Source: Aliivibrio finisterrensis
GTDB taxonomy: Bacteria; Pseudomonadota; Gammaproteobacteria; Enterobacterales; Vibrionaceae
DNA length: 64,000 nt
Direction of reading: 5' to 3'
Assembly (NCBI RefSeq): GCF_008933155.1
Contig: NZ_WBVP01000002.1
Coordinates: 241,485-305,484 of the forward strand
Shown here: positions 55,028 to 63,962 of the stretch, piece by piece
Position numbering within the stretch: position 1 is the stretch's first letter
How the letters are laid out: the number at the start of each line of letters is the position of its first letter
Notes under the pieces: generated by a model
Databases searched by the model: none
What the model saw: only the letters and a program-made list of their open reading frames with translations
What the model was told of the DNA's origin: nothing
Made by a program: the position numbers and the translations under genes

Positions 55028-55618
55028 TCAGGATACCTTTTTTAGGACGACATTAAACCACTTTTCATTCATTCGATTAACCCTTAAATCTTCAGTTATC
55101 CATAATTTATCGATTACAAGAGGAAGGCATTTGATTACTTGTTGGAATAGGACTTCATTCATGTTGGTAAATTTACGTTGGTTGATTTCTGTTTCAACTT
55201 TGTCTGTAGCGTATTTGAATGAACAATATATCACCCCGCCTTCTTTTAGATATTTAATTAACTGTTTGAACGTTAAATAAAGCTCATTGAATGGAACGTG
55301 TAATAAAGATGCGCATGCCCAAATGCCATCATAGTTGTTGGGTAATGACTGAAACGATAAAAACGTATCATGATTAATGGGGTGTTGAGTATGTTTTTCT
55401 GCTAAGGCTACGAGTTCTTCACTCGCGTCAAATGCATCAACAGAAAAATTTTGCTGTAAGAAGTAGAGCGTATCTCTGCCGGAACCGCAGCCAGCATCAA
55501 GAATTTTAGCTCCAGAGTGAAGATTTGGAGTAAAATGTTGATATAGATCAGACATATTAATGTGGAAGGTATTCTCACAAAACTCTTGTGCGTGTTTATT
55601 ATAATAGTTGTCATTCAT
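55028..55618 (-). CDS. Class I SAM-dependent methyltransferase
   Basis: 196 aa with SAM motif I KILDAGCGSGRDTLYFL (about residues 38-54) and motif II VDAFDASEELVALAEKH, typical of small TehB/UbiE-like methyltransferases. No DNA target-recognition domain or (D/N)PPY motif is visible, so methylation of DNA is not implied. It directly abuts the HNH nuclease gene and follows the PT-associated methyltransferase by 24 bp. Possibly modifies a small molecule, a protein or DNA. Confidence 0.82.
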   Translation of the reverse strand: MNDNYYNKHAQEFCENTFHINMSDLYQHFTPNLHSGAKILDAGCGSGRDTLYFLQQNFSVDAFDASEELVALAEKHTQHPINHDTFLSFQSLPNNYDGIWACASLLHVPFNELYLTFKQLIKYLKEGGVIYCSFKYATDKVETEINQRKFTNMNEVLFQQVIKCLPLVIDKLWITEDLRVNRMNEKWFNVVLKKVS

Positions 55619-55642
55619 TTTATTGTTAAGTATATTAATAGG

Positions 55643-57685
55643 TTATGTTTTTTTCGTTTTTTGTAATCGGTATCCCTTGATCATAGTTCCAACTGTATTA
55701 AGTTGTTCCTCCAACTCAAAACGATGCAGTATGGTTTCTTTTTGATAATCATACAGCATTAATTTTGCTAGTCTTTTATCAAAGCTTAATTGCTTTTCGT
55801 AGTTCTCTGCATCTTTACTCATATATAGGTGTTTATTGAGTAACGGTGGCCTGCGTTTTTCTTCTACGTAATCAAAAAAGTCGATGTCTTGGTCGGCCAT
55901 TTTAATTTTTGTTCGTTCCACTAAATAAGGAACGGATTGCTCAAAATTATCATAGCTCGTTAATGTGAGCTTTCCTGATGTGATATGAATTTTGATTAAA
56001 TCAACGTCTTCATTAAGTTCACCATACATTTGCAGCGCAGCGCCAGTGTAGGTTCTGAGTAATAACGGTAAGTCATTAATCCATTGCTTATGTAAGATAA
56101 GTGAGTGGCCTTGGTTAAGCACAGATACAGGTAAGCTTGCATGCGCTTTTTCACATTGTTTTTCTACTAGCTCAGTATCTGAAATGGCAAACAGCAGTTC
56201 AGTAGCAAGGTGTTGTGCTGTTTTATATTCACCAAAGAGTGCTTTAATGTCTCTTTTTAAGCCTTCAGGCTGTTGTGTGTATGGTTTTCTTTTTTCAAAT
56301 AAGCTCATAGCAAAATAAAGCAATAAGTCTTCTTTTCGGTTCTTTTCTGCTTGTTTAAACTCTTCGGTATCAAACATTTCTTCTAATAATGAGAAGGTCT
56401 TTTTGTGTGACCCGATAAGATCTCGGATCGTGTTAGATTCACTAAATTCATCATTAGCCGGAACTCGGCCTAATTCTAAACAAACCTGCCAAAATTGTTC
56501 AAACAGCGCTTGATTTTGGGTTATCAATAATTTGGCTTTGTCTTTTGACTCAACAGGTTGTGGTGAGGTTAACTGCTTCCATTGATGGTGCCTTTGGTAT
56601 TTACGCTGTAGGTATTCTTGCTCTTCGAGTTTATCTTTAAATATATAGAAGATCCCTGGTGATACTGGAATCGCCTCTTCTTGAAGGCTGCGTTCAATAT
56701 AGCTTTTTATTTCTGATTGAGCATAATATTTTTGAAACGTATTGCGAGAGGTGATCACCCCATCTTTGTAAGGGGTAAACTGTGTAATGTAGTTATCATT
56801 GGCAAGCATTACCGACACAATTAAGAACTTTTGAGTGAGATCCCATGCACTTAGTAGTGCGTCTAAACGCTCATCTTGATCTTCTATCACGTTAAGCACA
56901 AAACCCAAGTTAACAATGTCTGAATTTACTTTTTCATTGTCTGGCTGAAAGTTTGGGTCCCACCCTATAGCGTCTAATCCGTGAGCTTCTAATTCTCGCA
57001 AATCATCACCGCGGCCACAGCCATAATCGAAGATAGAGAAATTACCTTCTAAGTAACCATGCTTTACTAATGTTTTCATAGGCGCTGAAAGCTCATGACG
57101 AACAATCGCCGTTTTATGTCTGTCTATTCCGGCAGATTCCTTTTGAGGCAAAAAGGTTGAGCTTCTAAATAAACGTCCATCAACAAGATCATAACCTTTT
57201 TGGTTAATGAGGTTTTCCCATGAGCGTTTAAATCCAATAATTCGAGTATTCTCATATAAGCCTGCAGCTTCACCTTCAGCCGTAATGGCTTTGAATTCTT
57301 CAATATAAGGTGAGTCAGGGAGGATCATTGTTTCTTTTCGATGTAGGATCGGTGGGTTTTCTGATTGGGTATAGTCAGTTATTTTGTGAGTGAGTTTACT
57401 TAAATCAACATTGACACTTTGCTTGAGTGACGGGTATGCATCTTGATAAAAATCAGGGTAGCTCAATAATGATAAGCGAAAGTCTTTTTTAAAAAGCTTA
57501 ACAAGGTGCCAGTTTTCATCTTGTATATTTAAGGCGTTGGCTACCGCAGGAATGAATTGAGATAATGGTTGCGGTAACTCTGAAAAGGTATCTCGATGAA
57601 GGTAAATGGCATCAGGTAGGTGTTTACCTATTTTTATTTGTTTGACGAGCGTTTGAAATATGATCTGATCCATGAGCGAGTCCAT
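55643..57685 (-). CDS. DNA phosphorothioation-associated putative methyltransferase
   Basis: 680 aa. SAM motif I is FDYGCGRGDDLRELEAHGLD (about residues 218-237), followed by IGWDPNF. The match in size and motif is to the family named DNA phosphorothioation-associated putative methyltransferase, found beside dnd genes. The target is unknown. The start could be MDSLMDQ or the inner MDQIIF; neither ribosome site is strong. First gene of the operon that continues with the small methyltransferase and the HNH nuclease. Confidence 0.88.
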   Translation of the reverse strand: MDSLMDQIIFQTLVKQIKIGKHLPDAIYLHRDTFSELPQPLSQFIPAVANALNIQDENWHLVKLFKKDFRLSLLSYPDFYQDAYPSLKQSVNVDLSKLTHKITDYTQSENPPILHRKETMILPDSPYIEEFKAITAEGEAAGLYENTRIIGFKRSWENLINQKGYDLVDGRLFRSSTFLPQKESAGIDRHKTAIVRHELSAPMKTLVKHGYLEGNFSIFDYGCGRGDDLRELEAHGLDAIGWDPNFQPDNEKVNSDIVNLGFVLNVIEDQDERLDALLSAWDLTQKFLIVSVMLANDNYITQFTPYKDGVITSRNTFQKYYAQSEIKSYIERSLQEEAIPVSPGIFYIFKDKLEEQEYLQRKYQRHHQWKQLTSPQPVESKDKAKLLITQNQALFEQFWQVCLELGRVPANDEFSESNTIRDLIGSHKKTFSLLEEMFDTEEFKQAEKNRKEDLLLYFAMSLFEKRKPYTQQPEGLKRDIKALFGEYKTAQHLATELLFAISDTELVEKQCEKAHASLPVSVLNQGHSLILHKQWINDLPLLLRTYTGAALQMYGELNEDVDLIKIHITSGKLTLTSYDNFEQSVPYLVERTKIKMADQDIDFFDYVEEKRRPPLLNKHLYMSKDAENYEKQLSFDKRLAKLMLYDYQKETILHRFELEEQLNTVGTMIKGYRLQKTKKT

Positions 57686-57752
57686 TCAATATTGAAGACC
57701 AAATCATACCAAGCTTTTCTTTTGTAATGAAATAATTAGCTATTTATTGTGT

Positions 57753-58799
57753 TCACTCCCACTCTTTAATCCTACGTCTTTCCTTTTTGGGTATACCTGT
57801 CTTTTTTACTGTTAATCTTAGCTCTCCATCTACTCGCTCTCTTGTTGGTATGGCTAATCTATCAATATCACCTTGTAGGGTGTGGGCTAAATCTTCGGCA
57901 AAATGTGTGCAGTGAAAGTGCCAAGAGTGTGTCCAGTTACCTATGTGCTTATCTTCATTCGGTTGTATTAACGCTTGCCAATGGTCGCCACAATGCACGT
58001 TAACCACATGGCTTGGGGCATCATCGGGTAGGCCAACGCGTCCGCAACGTGGGGCTAGACCTGCTCGTTTTATGTTTGATATTTTTAAGGCGTTATCAAA
58101 AGGGCTTTGGTAATTGGTTATGCGACTGGCTTGGGCAAACAAAGGTTTTGATTTGTTATCATCATGGCTGAGTGATTGTCTGGCAATGTCTCCACCTATA
58201 AAGCACACTTGGCTTACGTTCCAGTGAATGCGCTGTAGGCTTCGGTTTTTACTGGCTTGGTAAAAGGCCTCTCTTATCACATAAGCCCCTGTCGAGTGAC
58301 CCAGTAAATGCACATCAATATCACATTGATTTTGGTGCTCTTTAAGTTGATTTATCGCCAGTGGGGTAATACCAGCCGTTACCAATTTCAGTGCGCTTTG
58401 GTAGGCGTCCATTCTGTCTTCAAGGTAGTTAAGCGTATAAGTAGCGCAGGGCCAATCAAAACTCACAATGGTGCCTGTGAATCCGTGTTTTTTTAGGTGA
58501 GTATCTAACAATTTATGGCGTGCAATGACTTCTTCTTGGCTGTTGTTGTAACCATGTGCAAAGAACAAAATATTGCCAGTTTTAAAGTCTGCAAGTGGGT
58601 GTTCACTTGGGTGGTGTCCATTGGTGGCGTTTTGGGTTAGCTTGGTTATCCACTCTGCTTGTGAATATTGATGGCTGTTAATGTCGGGAGTTTGAGCATC
58701 ATCAGGCAAGATCAAATAATGAGCATCGCCGGGCTCGTTGGTATGGCGCTTTAGGGAGGGGGTGGTTTCAATGTGTCGCGTACTTAATATGAATATCAC
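57753..58799 (-). CDS. Alpha/beta hydrolase, DUF900-like
   Basis: 348 aa with a GTG start, where AAGGATGTTAA gives a proper ribosome site. The nucleophile elbow is VHLLGHSTGAYVIREAF (about residues 165-181) and the strand before it, ILFFAHGYNNSQEEVIA, resembles DUF900/esterase-type hydrolases. Histidine-rich tail (THSWHFHCTHF). No signal peptide, so cytoplasmic. It lies just outside the island and is oriented with it; whether it belongs to the defence cluster is unknown. Confidence 0.78.
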   Translation of the reverse strand: MIFILSTRHIETTPSLKRHTNEPGDAHYLILPDDAQTPDINSHQYSQAEWITKLTQNATNGHHPSEHPLADFKTGNILFFAHGYNNSQEEVIARHKLLDTHLKKHGFTGTIVSFDWPCATYTLNYLEDRMDAYQSALKLVTAGITPLAINQLKEHQNQCDIDVHLLGHSTGAYVIREAFYQASKNRSLQRIHWNVSQVCFIGGDIARQSLSHDDNKSKPLFAQASRITNYQSPFDNALKISNIKRAGLAPRCGRVGLPDDAPSHVVNVHCGDHWQALIQPNEDKHIGNWTHSWHFHCTHFAEDLAHTLQGDIDRLAIPTRERVDGELRLTVKKTGIPKKERRRIKEWE

Positions 58800-58815
58800 T
58801 TAACATCCTTATTGC

Positions 58816-58837
58816 ATTCTATCGGGAGTGATAGAAT
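58816..58837 (-). promoter_or_regulatory. Palindrome upstream of the hydrolase
   Basis: ATTCTATC and GATAGAAT form an 8-bp perfect inverted repeat with a 6-nt centre, 17 bp before the GTG start. Either an operator or a 5' leader hairpin. Confidence 0.4.
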
Positions 58838-59138
58838 AGGTGTTTTCTTTCATCAAGATAGTCTGGTCACAAAAAGTTGCGAATGAGTATTAATTGAAGG
58901 GAAATAATACGTGTAATTATCTTATTTTTAAGAGTTCTTCCTTTGTTTTTATTGTGGTAAATATCAGTAGGTTAAAATAATAGTTGAGTTTGCGATCTGT
59001 GTTCGATTATTTGTAAGCAAAATATTTAATTTTGAAAAGTGATACAGCATAATGCCGTTTATAAATAAGGTAGAGTCAATACTTTAAAAAGAATAATAAC
59101 CCAGAAAAAATACAACATAGTATTACTGGGCTAGGTAA

Positions 59139-59298
59139 TACCATTCTAGATAAGTCGTTGTTCAGATAATTGCGTAGGAAAAATCGATTAGAGCAAGGCA
59201 TAAATTGCAGTAACTAGTTGATCTAATATCAAAGTTTATAACGCAGGTATAATCGATTTTAACAAGCAAGAATGATCAAATACTTATGTAGACTGGTA
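59139..59298. mobile_element. MITE-like element, about 160 bp
   Basis: The ends TACCATTCTAGATAAGT (left) and the complement of the right end, TACCAGTCTACATAAGT, agree at 15 of 17 positions. TAA flanks both sides as a possible target duplication. Inner segments around AAATCGATTA also repeat in inverted order. There is no coding frame. The right 43 bp recur at 26534-26576. This is a non-autonomous inverted-repeat element; the transposase family is not identifiable from this window. Confidence 0.7.
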
Positions 59299-59332
59299 TA
59301 AAATGGCTTAATTAAATAGAAAGGGTAGTAGA

Positions 59333-59455
59333 ATGCTTAATTTGAGTGGGCAGAGTTCATTCATGATATTTATGGGGTTTTTAATTGCAGGTTTAGCTGT
59401 AGTTATCATTCCTATGGTAATAGACACAATTCGCATATTAAGAGAAAAAGAGTAA
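59333..59455 (+). CDS. 40 aa single-helix membrane protein
   Basis: The ribosome site is AAAGGGTAG. The frame reads MLNLSGQSSFMIFMGFLIAG, a hydrophobic stretch, then a charged tail RILREKE. It has the same length (40 aa), the LSG-type start and the acidic-basic tail of the gene at 19620, though identity is low. One inner-membrane helix is predicted. Function unknown. Confidence 0.6.
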   Translation: MLNLSGQSSFMIFMGFLIAGLAVVIIPMVIDTIRILREKE

Positions 59456-59513
59456 TTTCTTAATACGCAGTATCAGTTAAACTAGGGTTTTCTTTTTTAG
59501 AACGGAAGCCCTA

Positions 59514-60461
59514 ATGTCTCACTATTCACTTATCGATATTCCTTTTAACCTCAGACACACCTGTTGGTTTTGTGGTGAGCCTTCGTTCGATCTCCTCTCT
59601 TTTCCTAAATCGTCGCATCAAGTTCGTCAAATAACCCATCAACCTATTGAGCTACCAGCATGTAAAGAGTGCTTGGCGTTGCCATCAGCTGGGGTATCTG
59701 AATCTATCTGGTCGTTCCGTGATCAAATCAAGCACGCATTAATGAACAAGTACGCTAAGCATCTGGGCATTGGTTTGCAGTGGACCAAAGAAGAGTTAGA
59801 GGCGTCTGAGTTTCATGGAGCAATACTTGAAGGCTTTGGTAAAAGTGCATGGCCTATGTATGAAATTGCCAAAGAACGTGTTGAATACACCGGGTGGGAT
59901 TTAGCGGTAGATGGCGAGCCTTTAGATGGCTATGACGAAAGCTGTGGTTATGAATTTAATGGGGTGCGTTATTTAAGTATTCAGGCGTGTATTGAGTACC
60001 ATGTAAAAGCGATGTCGTTGGACTTGGTATTGCTTGAGACGTTGATCGAGATAGTGGGCTCTGAGCGTTTTGCTTATGCGCTGCGTATTGCTGAGTTAAA
60101 CCGCAATGTGTCTTATAAAGAGCGTTTGGCCATTGTTGATGAGATAAAAAACCAAGAGCAAGATAAGGACGATCTTCGTGCGTTAAATGAGGCTGAGAAA
60201 TCAAGTGTTGTTCTTCCTCTTGTTACTGTTGTTATGAATGAAGCGACGGCTCAGCCAGAGGCAATTGAGTGGGCGATTACCCATTCATGCACCACATTAG
60301 AGAGTTTAATTGAGCAAGAAGATGCGTTTTTTGATGCGTTCGAGCATTTAGGTGGGCCTACGGCCTTTGCTTTGTTCGATGGTTTACAGTGGTATTTGGC
60401 GGCGCGCCGAGATGCGGTATGGTGTGAAGAGAGTGATCCTAATGATGAGTTTTGGCGTTAA
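59514..60461 (+). CDS. Unknown 315 aa protein with N-terminal zinc-finger-like motif
   Basis: The N-terminal 50 residues carry HTCWFCGEPS and PACKECLALP, two CxxC pairs as in a zinc ribbon. The rest is soluble, helical and acidic, with no known enzymatic motif. GGAAG upstream supports the ATG at 59514. It follows the 40 aa membrane protein by 58 bp and ends at a strong terminator. I do not recognise the family; it may be a conserved Vibrio hypothetical. Confidence 0.7.
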   Translation: MSHYSLIDIPFNLRHTCWFCGEPSFDLLSFPKSSHQVRQITHQPIELPACKECLALPSAGVSESIWSFRDQIKHALMNKYAKHLGIGLQWTKEELEASEFHGAILEGFGKSAWPMYEIAKERVEYTGWDLAVDGEPLDGYDESCGYEFNGVRYLSIQACIEYHVKAMSLDLVLLETLIEIVGSERFAYALRIAELNRNVSYKERLAIVDEIKNQEQDKDDLRALNEAEKSSVVLPLVTVVMNEATAQPEAIEWAITHSCTTLESLIEQEDAFFDAFEHLGGPTAFALFDGLQWYLAARRDAVWCEESDPNDEFWR

Positions 60462-60499
60462 GTTTAGCTCTGCATCATCAATTGATATTTAGCGATATG

Positions 60500-60536
60500 A
60501 TACGGCCCCTGTAATTACAGAGGCCGTATTTTTTTA
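60500..60536. terminator. Bidirectional terminator
   Basis: ATACGGCC (60500-60507) pairs with GGCCGTAT (60522-60529), with a further CTGTAATTACAG inner palindrome and T6. It separates two convergent genes. Confidence 0.85.
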
Positions 60537-60545
60537 TATAGCGTT

Positions 60546-61949
60546 TTATGCCCAGAAGATGGAAGCAAACGCCGTTAAGATAACAATACACACTAGGTTT
60601 AGATAAATACCGACGCGCATCATCTCAGATTGTTTGATGTGGCCTGAGCCAAACACAATTGCATTGGGTGGTGTTGCAACTGGCAACATAAAGGCACAAG
60701 AGGCTGAGATAGCAATCATAGCTGAAAGCACCACAGGGGAGATCCCTAATGCTTCGGCGACACTGGCAAATACCGGAATAAGCAGCGCCGCACTGGCGGT
60801 GTTACTGGCAAATTCGGTTAAAAACACAACGAAAGCGGCAACCGTTAAAATGGTAAATATAATCCCTGCTTGCGATAAAATATCACTCAGGCTGTATGCT
60901 AAGAAGCTACTTGTGCCTGTTGCTTTTAGGATATTACTTAGACAGATACCACCACCAAACAGCAGCAGTACGCCCCAATCGGTGGTTTTTTCAATGTCTT
61001 TCCACTGTACTACACGAGCAAAACCAAGCAGCACAATGGCCATTAGCGCCACTAAGGTATCAAATTTAGAAAACCCACCTAACATGGCATTAATGGGTTT
61101 ACTGAAAATCCATAGTGTAACGGTGAGACCAAAGATCATTAAGGTAACGACTTTGCCTTTATCCCAAGTAACAGGCTCGTGGTTCAGCTCAAACAGCTCG
61201 TTAAGGTTGGGTTTTAGCATTACATATAACAGGCCAACAGTGACAGGTAAAAGAATGAGGGTTATTGGTACACCAAACGACATCCACTCTGTAAAACTTA
61301 ACCCAACTTCTGCTGCTGCAATGGCATTTGGTGGGCTACCAACAATGGTTGAGATCCCGCCAATACTGGCACAATAAGCGATACCAAGTAGCACAAAGAC
61401 ATAGGTATTGTGGCCTGTTTTCGCGTTGACTTTACTAAGTACGCCCAATACTAACGGTAACATCATGGCGGTGGTTGCTGTGTTGCTGATCCACATGGAT
61501 AAACCTGCGGTAACACCAAATAGCATATAGACTGCGGTGCTCATTTTGCCATTGGCTAAGATTAATACTTTATCTGCAATGACTTTATCAAGCTCTTGTC
61601 TGTGTAACGCGGCGGCTAGTGCAAACCCTCCCAAAAATAAGAAGATGATTGGGTTTGCAAAATTACTCAGTGCTTTGGTGGTATCAAAAATCTCAAAGCC
61701 CACGGCTAAAATGGGAACCAATAAGGCGGTAACACTAACGTGTAAGGCTTCGGTTAACCATAAAATAGCAACAAAGGCTAAGATACTTAAACCGAGAACG
61801 ACGTTTTGCTCAAAGGGTAAAAATTTGTATAGCAGAGCAAAAAGAACAATATCGGCGAGAATAATAAAACTGTTTTTACTTAAGAACCATTCCTTGGTGT
61901 TGGTGGGTAATGGAATATGTTCGTTTTTGTCTATTTCATTTTTGTACAT
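60546..61949 (-). CDS. DASS-family sodium-coupled dicarboxylate/sulfate-type symporter
   Basis: 467 aa from the ATG at 61949 (MYKNEIDKN), preceded by GGAGCTCATC; a longer frame starts 4 codons earlier. About 12 membrane helices. The two SNT motifs that bind sodium and substrate are visible: [17 protein letters not shown] (about residue 160) and [16 protein letters not shown] (about 385). It belongs to SLC13-like transporters that import succinate, malate, sulfate or similar anions. Divergent from gbpA over a 500-bp region that holds a LacI-type palindrome. Confidence 0.87.
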   Translation of the reverse strand: MYKNEIDKNEHIPLPTNTKEWFLSKNSFIILADIVLFALLYKFLPFEQNVVLGLSILAFVAILWLTEALHVSVTALLVPILAVGFEIFDTTKALSNFANPIIFLFLGGFALAAALHRQELDKVIADKVLILANGKMSTAVYMLFGVTAGLSMWISNTATTAMMLPLVLGVLSKVNAKTGHNTYVFVLLGIAYCASIGGISTIVGSPPNAIAAAEVGLSFTEWMSFGVPITLILLPVTVGLLYVMLKPNLNELFELNHEPVTWDKGKVVTLMIFGLTVTLWIFSKPINAMLGGFSKFDTLVALMAIVLLGFARVVQWKDIEKTTDWGVLLLFGGGICLSNILKATGTSSFLAYSLSDILSQAGIIFTILTVAAFVVFLTEFASNTASAALLIPVFASVAEALGISPVVLSAMIAISASCAFMLPVATPPNAIVFGSGHIKQSEMMRVGIYLNLVCIVILTAFASIFWA

Positions 61950-62449
61950 GATGAGCTCCATTCTAACGATGAATTTCAGACTTAACTTTGTAGTTATTGA
62001 TTTTTCTAAGCACTATTGTTACAGAATATTAACCTCAGTAAATAAAAGGTTATCAAGAGTGTCGTTTTGATCATTTGGACGATTTCATAATTATGTGAGC
62101 GCTCACCTTTTAAACAGAATTGAGCATGAAGTTGTTGTTTTTATGTTAATTGTTATTTTTGTTTTCGCTTTTTTAGCTGCGTTTTTTAATATTGTTTTTT
62201 ATAATATGGTTGGTTTTATACCGTAAATAAAATGGGTTTATGAATGGCGATATGAACCAATTGTAAGCAAATTTGTATCCGCTTTTTATTTCGTGATTTG
62301 ACTTCCAGTAAAGCGTTATATTTCTCGTTTAGATGTTTATTTTCCACTACATTCCTGCGCGCACAATGGTATCGATAAACCATTCGAGAAAATAGCACGT
62401 ACACCTTCACTCTGTGTGCTAATAAAATTATAATTTTAAAGGAAAAATA
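61950..62449. other. Divergent intergenic region, 500 bp
   Basis: Between the symporter and gbpA. It holds the LacI-type palindrome at 62095-62106, a short hairpin AATGGT/ACCATT near 62365-62384, and an AAAGGAAAAATA ribosome site before gbpA. A 64-codon minus-strand frame (62216-62410) lacks a ribosome site and recognisable features, and is left out. Confidence 0.5.
62095..62106. promoter_or_regulatory. LacI-type operator palindrome
   Basis: GTGAGCGCTCAC is a perfect 12-bp palindrome identical to the core of the symmetric lac operator. It lies 146 bp before the symporter start and 344 bp before gbpA. The centre spacing (4 bp between GTGA and TCAC) excludes a standard CRP site. A LacI/GalR-family regulator is expected; none is encoded in the window. 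Confidence 0.5.
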
Positions 62450-63925
62450 ATGAACAACTGCTCAACAAAAACAATATTAGCATTATCGCTAATGGCTACT
62501 AGTGTTGGTGTGTCTGCCCACGGTTATGTGTCTGAAACAAACGGTGGCATCGCTGGCTCTCGTGCTGCTTTATGTAAATTCCCAACCTCTGATACTCAAG
62601 AAAAAAATACCAACTGTGGCTCTGTGCAGTGGGAGCCTCAGAGTGTTGAAGGCCCAGAAGGTTTTCCTGAAAACGGCCCTGCAGATGGTCAAATCGCAGG
62701 TGCAGGTTTAGTTCAGTTCTCTGAGTTAAACGAACAAACGTCTGATCGCTGGGTTAAGCGTCCAATGACTGCTGGCGCACAAACGTTTGAATGGACGTTT
62801 ACGGCTAACCACGTAACAAGAACGTGGAAGTACTACATGACAAAACAGAACTGGAATCAAAACGCTGTATTAACGCGTGACTCTTTTGATTTGACGCCGT
62901 TCTGTGAACTTGAATACAACATGGAAAAACCGCCGCTATACCCACAAACATTCTCTCATGAGTGTGTGGTTCCAGAGCGTGAAGGTTACCAAGTGATTTT
63001 AGCTGTTTGGGATGTGGGCGATACGGCTGCGGCATTCTATAACGTTATTGATGTGAAATTTGAAGGTGACGGTGGTGTGGTTGACCCAACTTGGACTCAA
63101 GGTGGTCAAATTAACCCTACGCGTGATCTTAATGTGGGGGACCGTGTCTTTACTCGCGTGTTCGATGCTTCTGGCGAAAACAGCCGTTTGTCGACAAGCG
63201 TGACGATTGAAAATGCAACTCAAGGTCAAGCAAATAACTGGACGCATGCATTAGCGACTAAGATTAACCAAGAGCAAGCTAATATTGCAGCGGGTCAGCT
63301 AAATGAGAAAGGTGAGTTTGTCCCAGCCTTTGGTTCTAACCCTGTATATTTAAAAGCAGGCAGCGGTCTAAAGAGTGTTGAGATTGGCTACCAAATTGAA
63401 ACACCAGAGCCAAGCTATGACTTAGATATTCAAGGCCTAGCGTCTATGTATACCATTGGTGATACGGCGACAGAGTTAGATCTTAGCTTATACGCTGTGG
63501 GTGATATGAATGTAGAGCTAACGGTTTACAACCATGCAAAAGAAGCGTTATCGAACGCGGTTGTTGATCTAAAAGATGGTGATGTTAAGCCAGTATTAAT
63601 GACATTATCTAAATCAGAGAAAGGTCATCATATGCTTGTTTCGCGTATCAAAAATACAGAGGGTGAGTTAATTGAGCAAACCACATCTGATTTCCATTTG
63701 ATGGAAGAGCAAACACCGCCACCAGCAGGTGATTATGATTTCGTGTTCCCTGAGAACGTAAAAAACTACACAGCAGGCACCAAAGTACTGGCTGAAGATG
63801 GTGCTATCTACCAATGTAAGCCATTCCCTTATTCTGGTTACTGTGTTCAATGGACTGAAACCGCGACAAGTTTTGCACCTGGCGTTGGCTCTGATTGGTC
63901 AATGGCATGGGATAAAGTGAAGTAA
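62450..63925 (+). CDS. gbpA: N-acetylglucosamine-binding protein GbpA (AA10 lytic polysaccharide monooxygenase)
   Basis: 491 aa. Signal peptide 1-23 ends VGVSA, so His24 becomes the mature N-terminus. This is the copper histidine-brace residue, followed by [19 protein letters not shown]. The AA10 domain runs to about residue 205 (second brace histidine in TANHVTRTW). Two GbpA domains follow (about 210-305 and 315-415), and a C-terminal chitin-binding domain begins near [16 protein letters not shown]. The protein binds chitin and mucin and cleaves chitin oxidatively. Ends at a strong terminator (63963-64000). Confidence 0.95.
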   Translation: MNNCSTKTILALSLMATSVGVSAHGYVSETNGGIAGSRAALCKFPTSDTQEKNTNCGSVQWEPQSVEGPEGFPENGPADGQIAGAGLVQFSELNEQTSDRWVKRPMTAGAQTFEWTFTANHVTRTWKYYMTKQNWNQNAVLTRDSFDLTPFCELEYNMEKPPLYPQTFSHECVVPEREGYQVILAVWDVGDTAAAFYNVIDVKFEGDGGVVDPTWTQGGQINPTRDLNVGDRVFTRVFDASGENSRLSTSVTIENATQGQANNWTHALATKINQEQANIAAGQLNEKGEFVPAFGSNPVYLKAGSGLKSVEIGYQIETPEPSYDLDIQGLASMYTIGDTATELDLSLYAVGDMNVELTVYNHAKEALSNAVVDLKDGDVKPVLMTLSKSEKGHHMLVSRIKNTEGELIEQTTSDFHLMEEQTPPPAGDYDFVFPENVKNYTAGTKVLAEDGAIYQCKPFPYSGYCVQWTETATSFAPGVGSDWSMAWDKVK

Positions 63926-63962
63926 TTACCTCACTATCATTATCAGTATTACTTAGATAATA

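Noticed and set aside
62095..62106. CRP binding site
   Set aside because: TGTGA and TCAC are only 4 bp apart; CRP sites need 6.
62216..62410. 64-codon minus-strand frame
   Set aside because: No ribosome site, no recognisable motif, and odd composition; likely chance.
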